Assembly (NCBI GenBank): GCA_902496645.1 | Contig: CABVBR010000064.1 | Location: 1 to 10,541 of the forward strand | Direction of reading: 5' to 3' | DNA: 10,541 bases | Source of the DNA: an uncultured Collinsella sp. | GTDB taxonomy: Bacteria; Actinomycetota; Coriobacteriia; Coriobacteriales; Coriobacteriaceae | Shown here: piece by piece, positions 9,035 to 10,541 of the stretch | Layout: each line of letters opens with the position of its first letter | Position numbering within the stretch: position 1 is the first letter of the stretch | Notes under the pieces: generated by a model | The model's input: only the letters and a program-made list of their open reading frames with translations | Database searches by the model: none | Told to the model about the DNA's origin: nothing | Position numbers and translations under genes: made by a program

Positions 9035-9114
9035 CGCGATCCTCCCCTAGATATTTAGACAGTCAGTTGAATAGGCATAGTAGGAGCATCGCCGGCCCGT
9101 TGTGTTTCCCACCC

Positions 9115-9124
9115 GTTTCGAAAC
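9115..9124. promoter_or_regulatory. 10-bp perfect palindrome upstream of gltB
   Basis: GTTTCGAAAC reads the same on both strands and lies about 80 bp upstream of the gltB start, on the gltB side of palindrome array 3. It could be an operator for nitrogen control of gltBD. It is a single short site and a chance palindrome of this length is not rare. I could not identify convincing -35 and -10 boxes for gltB between 9048 and 9215. Confidence 0.25.
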
Positions 9125-9219
9125 AATCGCGTAACGCACGCCCTACGAGCGGACACCGCCGACCTCAAGGGCGACAACATAGGCCCCAAGTTCGGCCTGT
9201 AAGCTCACCGCTTCAAACA

Positions 9220-9354
9220 TCTCAATCTGTAACAGGAAGAGCGGATTTTGGCGCCTAGATGTTACAGATTGAGATTTTCTGCGGGACGGTTTTGGTTTGT
9301 CTCGATCTGTAACACCTAGGCCCAATTTCCATCCCTAGTTGTTACAGATCGAGA
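9220..9354 (+). repeat. Palindrome array 3: two 55-bp inverted-repeat units
   Basis: Units lie at 9220-9274 and 9300-9354, separated by 25 nt, with arm starts at 9220, 9260, 9300 and 9340. Both units have fully complementary 15-bp arms, the first with A/T and the second with G/C at the variable position. The first unit resembles the first unit of array 1, including its left flank (AAACATCTC) and the start of its centre (GGAA). The bases after the second unit (TTTCGGCAGC, 9357-9366) match the linker that follows the first unit in arrays 1 and 2. The array occupies the middle of the 459-bp gap between the divergent genes gltB and gpmA, upstream of both. Confidence 0.93.
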
Positions 9355-9412
9355 CATTTCGGCAGCCCCCTTTCACCATCCCATTCAAATACAACAATTT
9401 TGTTAGTCTTGG

Positions 9413-9441
9413 TTAACTCTAGAGCCAAAAACGGGTATCCT
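9413..9441 (+). promoter_or_regulatory. Likely gpmA promoter
   Basis: TTAACT (9413-9418) and TATCCT (9436-9441) are separated by 17 nt, and the -10 is preceded by GGG. Transcription would start near 9448, leaving a leader of about 45 nt that contains the ribosome binding site. The local AT-rich stretch (about 9385-9417) beginning 31 nt past palindrome array 3 fits an upstream promoter element. The match to consensus is moderate. Confidence 0.5.
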
Positions 9442-9493
9442 TTGCGGCGTCAAGCAAACGGCACGCACACCGTGCCAGATCAAGGAGGCCCCT

Positions 9494-10267
9494 ATGGCGC
9501 ACCAAGCAGACCAGCAGACGATGCAACTCGTCCTTATCCGTCACGGAGAGTCCGAGTGGAACAAACTCAACCTGTTCACCGGCTGGACCGACGTAGAACT
9601 CACCGACACGGGCCGCGAAGAAGCCGCAGCAGGCGGCCGCGCCCTCAAAGAAGCCGGTTTCGACTTTGACGTCTGCTACACTTCGCGCCTCAAGCGCGCG
9701 ATCCACACCCTCGACATCGTGCTCGGCCAAATGGATCGCGAGTGGTTGCCCGTCATCAAATCCTGGAAGCTCAACGAGCGCCACTACGGCGCGTTGCAGG
9801 GTCTCAACAAGGCCGATGCCGCGGCAGAGCACGGCGACGAGCAGGTGCTCATCTGGCGCCGCTCCTTCGATGTCTGCCCGCCGGCACTCGAGCCGGACGA
9901 CGCGCGCGATCCCCACTCCCAGGAGCAATACCGTGATGTCGCGCCCGATCAGCTGCCCTATACCGAGTGCCTCAAGGACACGATCGCCCGCGCCTGGCCT
10001 TATTTCGAAGACGAGATTCGCCCCCAGATGCTCGCCGGCAAGCGCGTACTCATCGCCGCACACGGCAACTCCCTGCGCTCACTCGTCATGAAGCTCGAGC
10101 ACCTCACGCCCGAGGAGATCCTCAAGGTCAACATCCCCACCGGCGTGCCGCTCGTCTACACCTTCGATACCGATTTCAATGTCCTCGACAAGCGCTACAT
10201 CGGTGACCCGGCGACCATCGCCGCCAAGATCGACGACGTGGCCAATCAGGGCAAAGCGCACAAGTAG
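9494..10267 (+). CDS. gpmA: 2,3-bisphosphoglycerate-dependent phosphoglycerate mutase
   Basis: A 257-aa cytosolic glycolytic enzyme interconverting 3- and 2-phosphoglycerate through a phosphohistidine. The phosphorylated histidine is H17 in LIRHGES. R68 lies in SRLKRAIHT, E95 in WKLNERHYG, and the second catalytic histidine is H190 in AAHGNSLR. All four match the Escherichia coli GpmA residues with a constant shift of six. The ATG at 9494 has AAGGAGG ending 5 nt before it. A second ATG at 9521 would give a start more typical of the family (MQLVLIRHGE), but it lacks such a site and is less likely. The nine extra N-terminal residues are the only oddity. It is transcribed away from gltB. No clear terminator follows; the next gene begins 75 nt downstream on the same strand. 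Confidence 0.97.
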   Translation: MAHQADQQTMQLVLIRHGESEWNKLNLFTGWTDVELTDTGREEAAAGGRALKEAGFDFDVCYTSRLKRAIHTLDIVLGQMDREWLPVIKSWKLNERHYGALQGLNKADAAAEHGDEQVLIWRRSFDVCPPALEPDDARDPHSQEQYRDVAPDQLPYTECLKDTIARAWPYFEDEIRPQMLAGKRVLIAAHGNSLRSLVMKLEHLTPEEILKVNIPTGVPLVYTFDTDFNVLDKRYIGDPATIAAKIDDVANQGKAHK

Positions 10268-10342
10268 CCCCAACCCAAATCCGACGCGTGGCGCCGCACG
10301 ACCCAGATGCGACGTCACGCCGCCCATACGCAGGAGCGCACC

Positions 10343-10541
10343 ATGCTCAACCATCTCAAACAACACTTTGGTTCCCGGCGCACCGGCGGTCACGGAGGCC
10401 TAGACATTGCGCGGCATATCGGCCCCGGGCTGCTCGTGACCGTCGGCTTTATCGACCCGGGCAACTGGGCCTCCAATATGGCCGCGGGCTCGCAGTTTGG
10501 CTACGCGCTGCTGTGGATCGTCACGCTGTCCACGATTATGC
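10343..10541 (+). CDS. Nramp-family divalent metal transporter, N-terminal part (cut by window edge)
   Basis: The first 66 codons are visible. After a short basic cytoplasmic tail (about 20 residues) comes DIARHIGPGLLVTVGFIDPGNWASNMAAGSQFGYALLW. This contains the DPGN motif of the first transmembrane helix, whose Asp and Asn bind the metal in Nramp/MntH proteins, and it is followed by a hydrophobic second helix. Family members import Mn2+ or Fe2+ across the cytoplasmic membrane with proton coupling. The ATG at 10343 has AGGAG 6 nt upstream. An in-frame ATG at 10307 has no ribosome binding site and is less likely. The frame is open to the end of the window. I give no symbol because MntH cannot be told from other Nramp subfamilies with so little sequence. 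No metal-responsive operator is apparent in the 75-nt gap. Confidence 0.9.
   Translation, partial: MLNHLKQHFGSRRTGGHGGLDIARHIGPGLLVTVGFIDPGNWASNMAAGSQFGYALLWIVTLSTIM

Noticed and set aside
6029..9058. 1009-aa open frame opposite gltB
   Set aside because: It is antisense to clear gltB coding sequence and arises from GC-rich codon use; no family motif and no independent support.
9419..10063. 214-aa open frame opposite gpmA
   Set aside because: gpmA on the other strand has all its catalytic residues; this frame has no recognisable domain and would run through the gpmA promoter.

Overview
The window reads as chromosomal DNA of a high-GC gut-type actinobacterium. A Coriobacteriia member, most likely Collinsella or a close relative, is my best guess. 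It rests on general GC content and codon use, strong AGGAGG-type ribosome binding sites, the gltB-gltD arrangement, and an AbiEi-like/DUF559-like protein of a kind I associate with Collinsella. No rRNA or other phylogenetic marker is present, so this is inference.

Layout. Positions 1-336 hold four 55-bp palindromic units. Positions 345-1337 (minus strand) encode a protein with an AbiEi-like N-terminal part and a PD-(D/E)XK nuclease-like C-terminal part. Positions 1442-1737 hold a second array of four units, clearly homologous to the first. Positions 1776-2483 (minus) encode an unrecognised 235-aa protein. Positions 2484-2849 are non-coding and end in a REP-like hairpin that looks like the terminator of the next operon. 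Positions 2850-4331 and 4337-9034 (minus) are gltD and gltB, the two subunits of NADPH-type glutamate synthase, transcribed gltB then gltD. Positions 9035-9493 separate gltB from the divergent gpmA (9494-10267, plus strand) and hold a third, two-unit palindrome array. The start of an Nramp-type metal transporter (10343 onward, plus) runs off the right edge.

How it works together. gltBD and gpmA are housekeeping metabolism (ammonia assimilation, glycolysis) and are intact. The unusual part is the palindrome arrays. There are ten units, each exactly 55 bp: a 15-bp arm, a 25-nt centre and a 15-bp inverted arm. They repeat every 80-81 bp, so arms of alternating orientation recur every 40-41 bp without exception through all three clusters. 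Two of the clusters flank the nuclease-like gene as direct repeats about 1.4 kb apart. This geometry is not CRISPR: the segments between arms are homologous to each other, and no cas genes are present. It suggests either a mobile repeat family or a phased protein-binding array. I do not recognise it as a named element.
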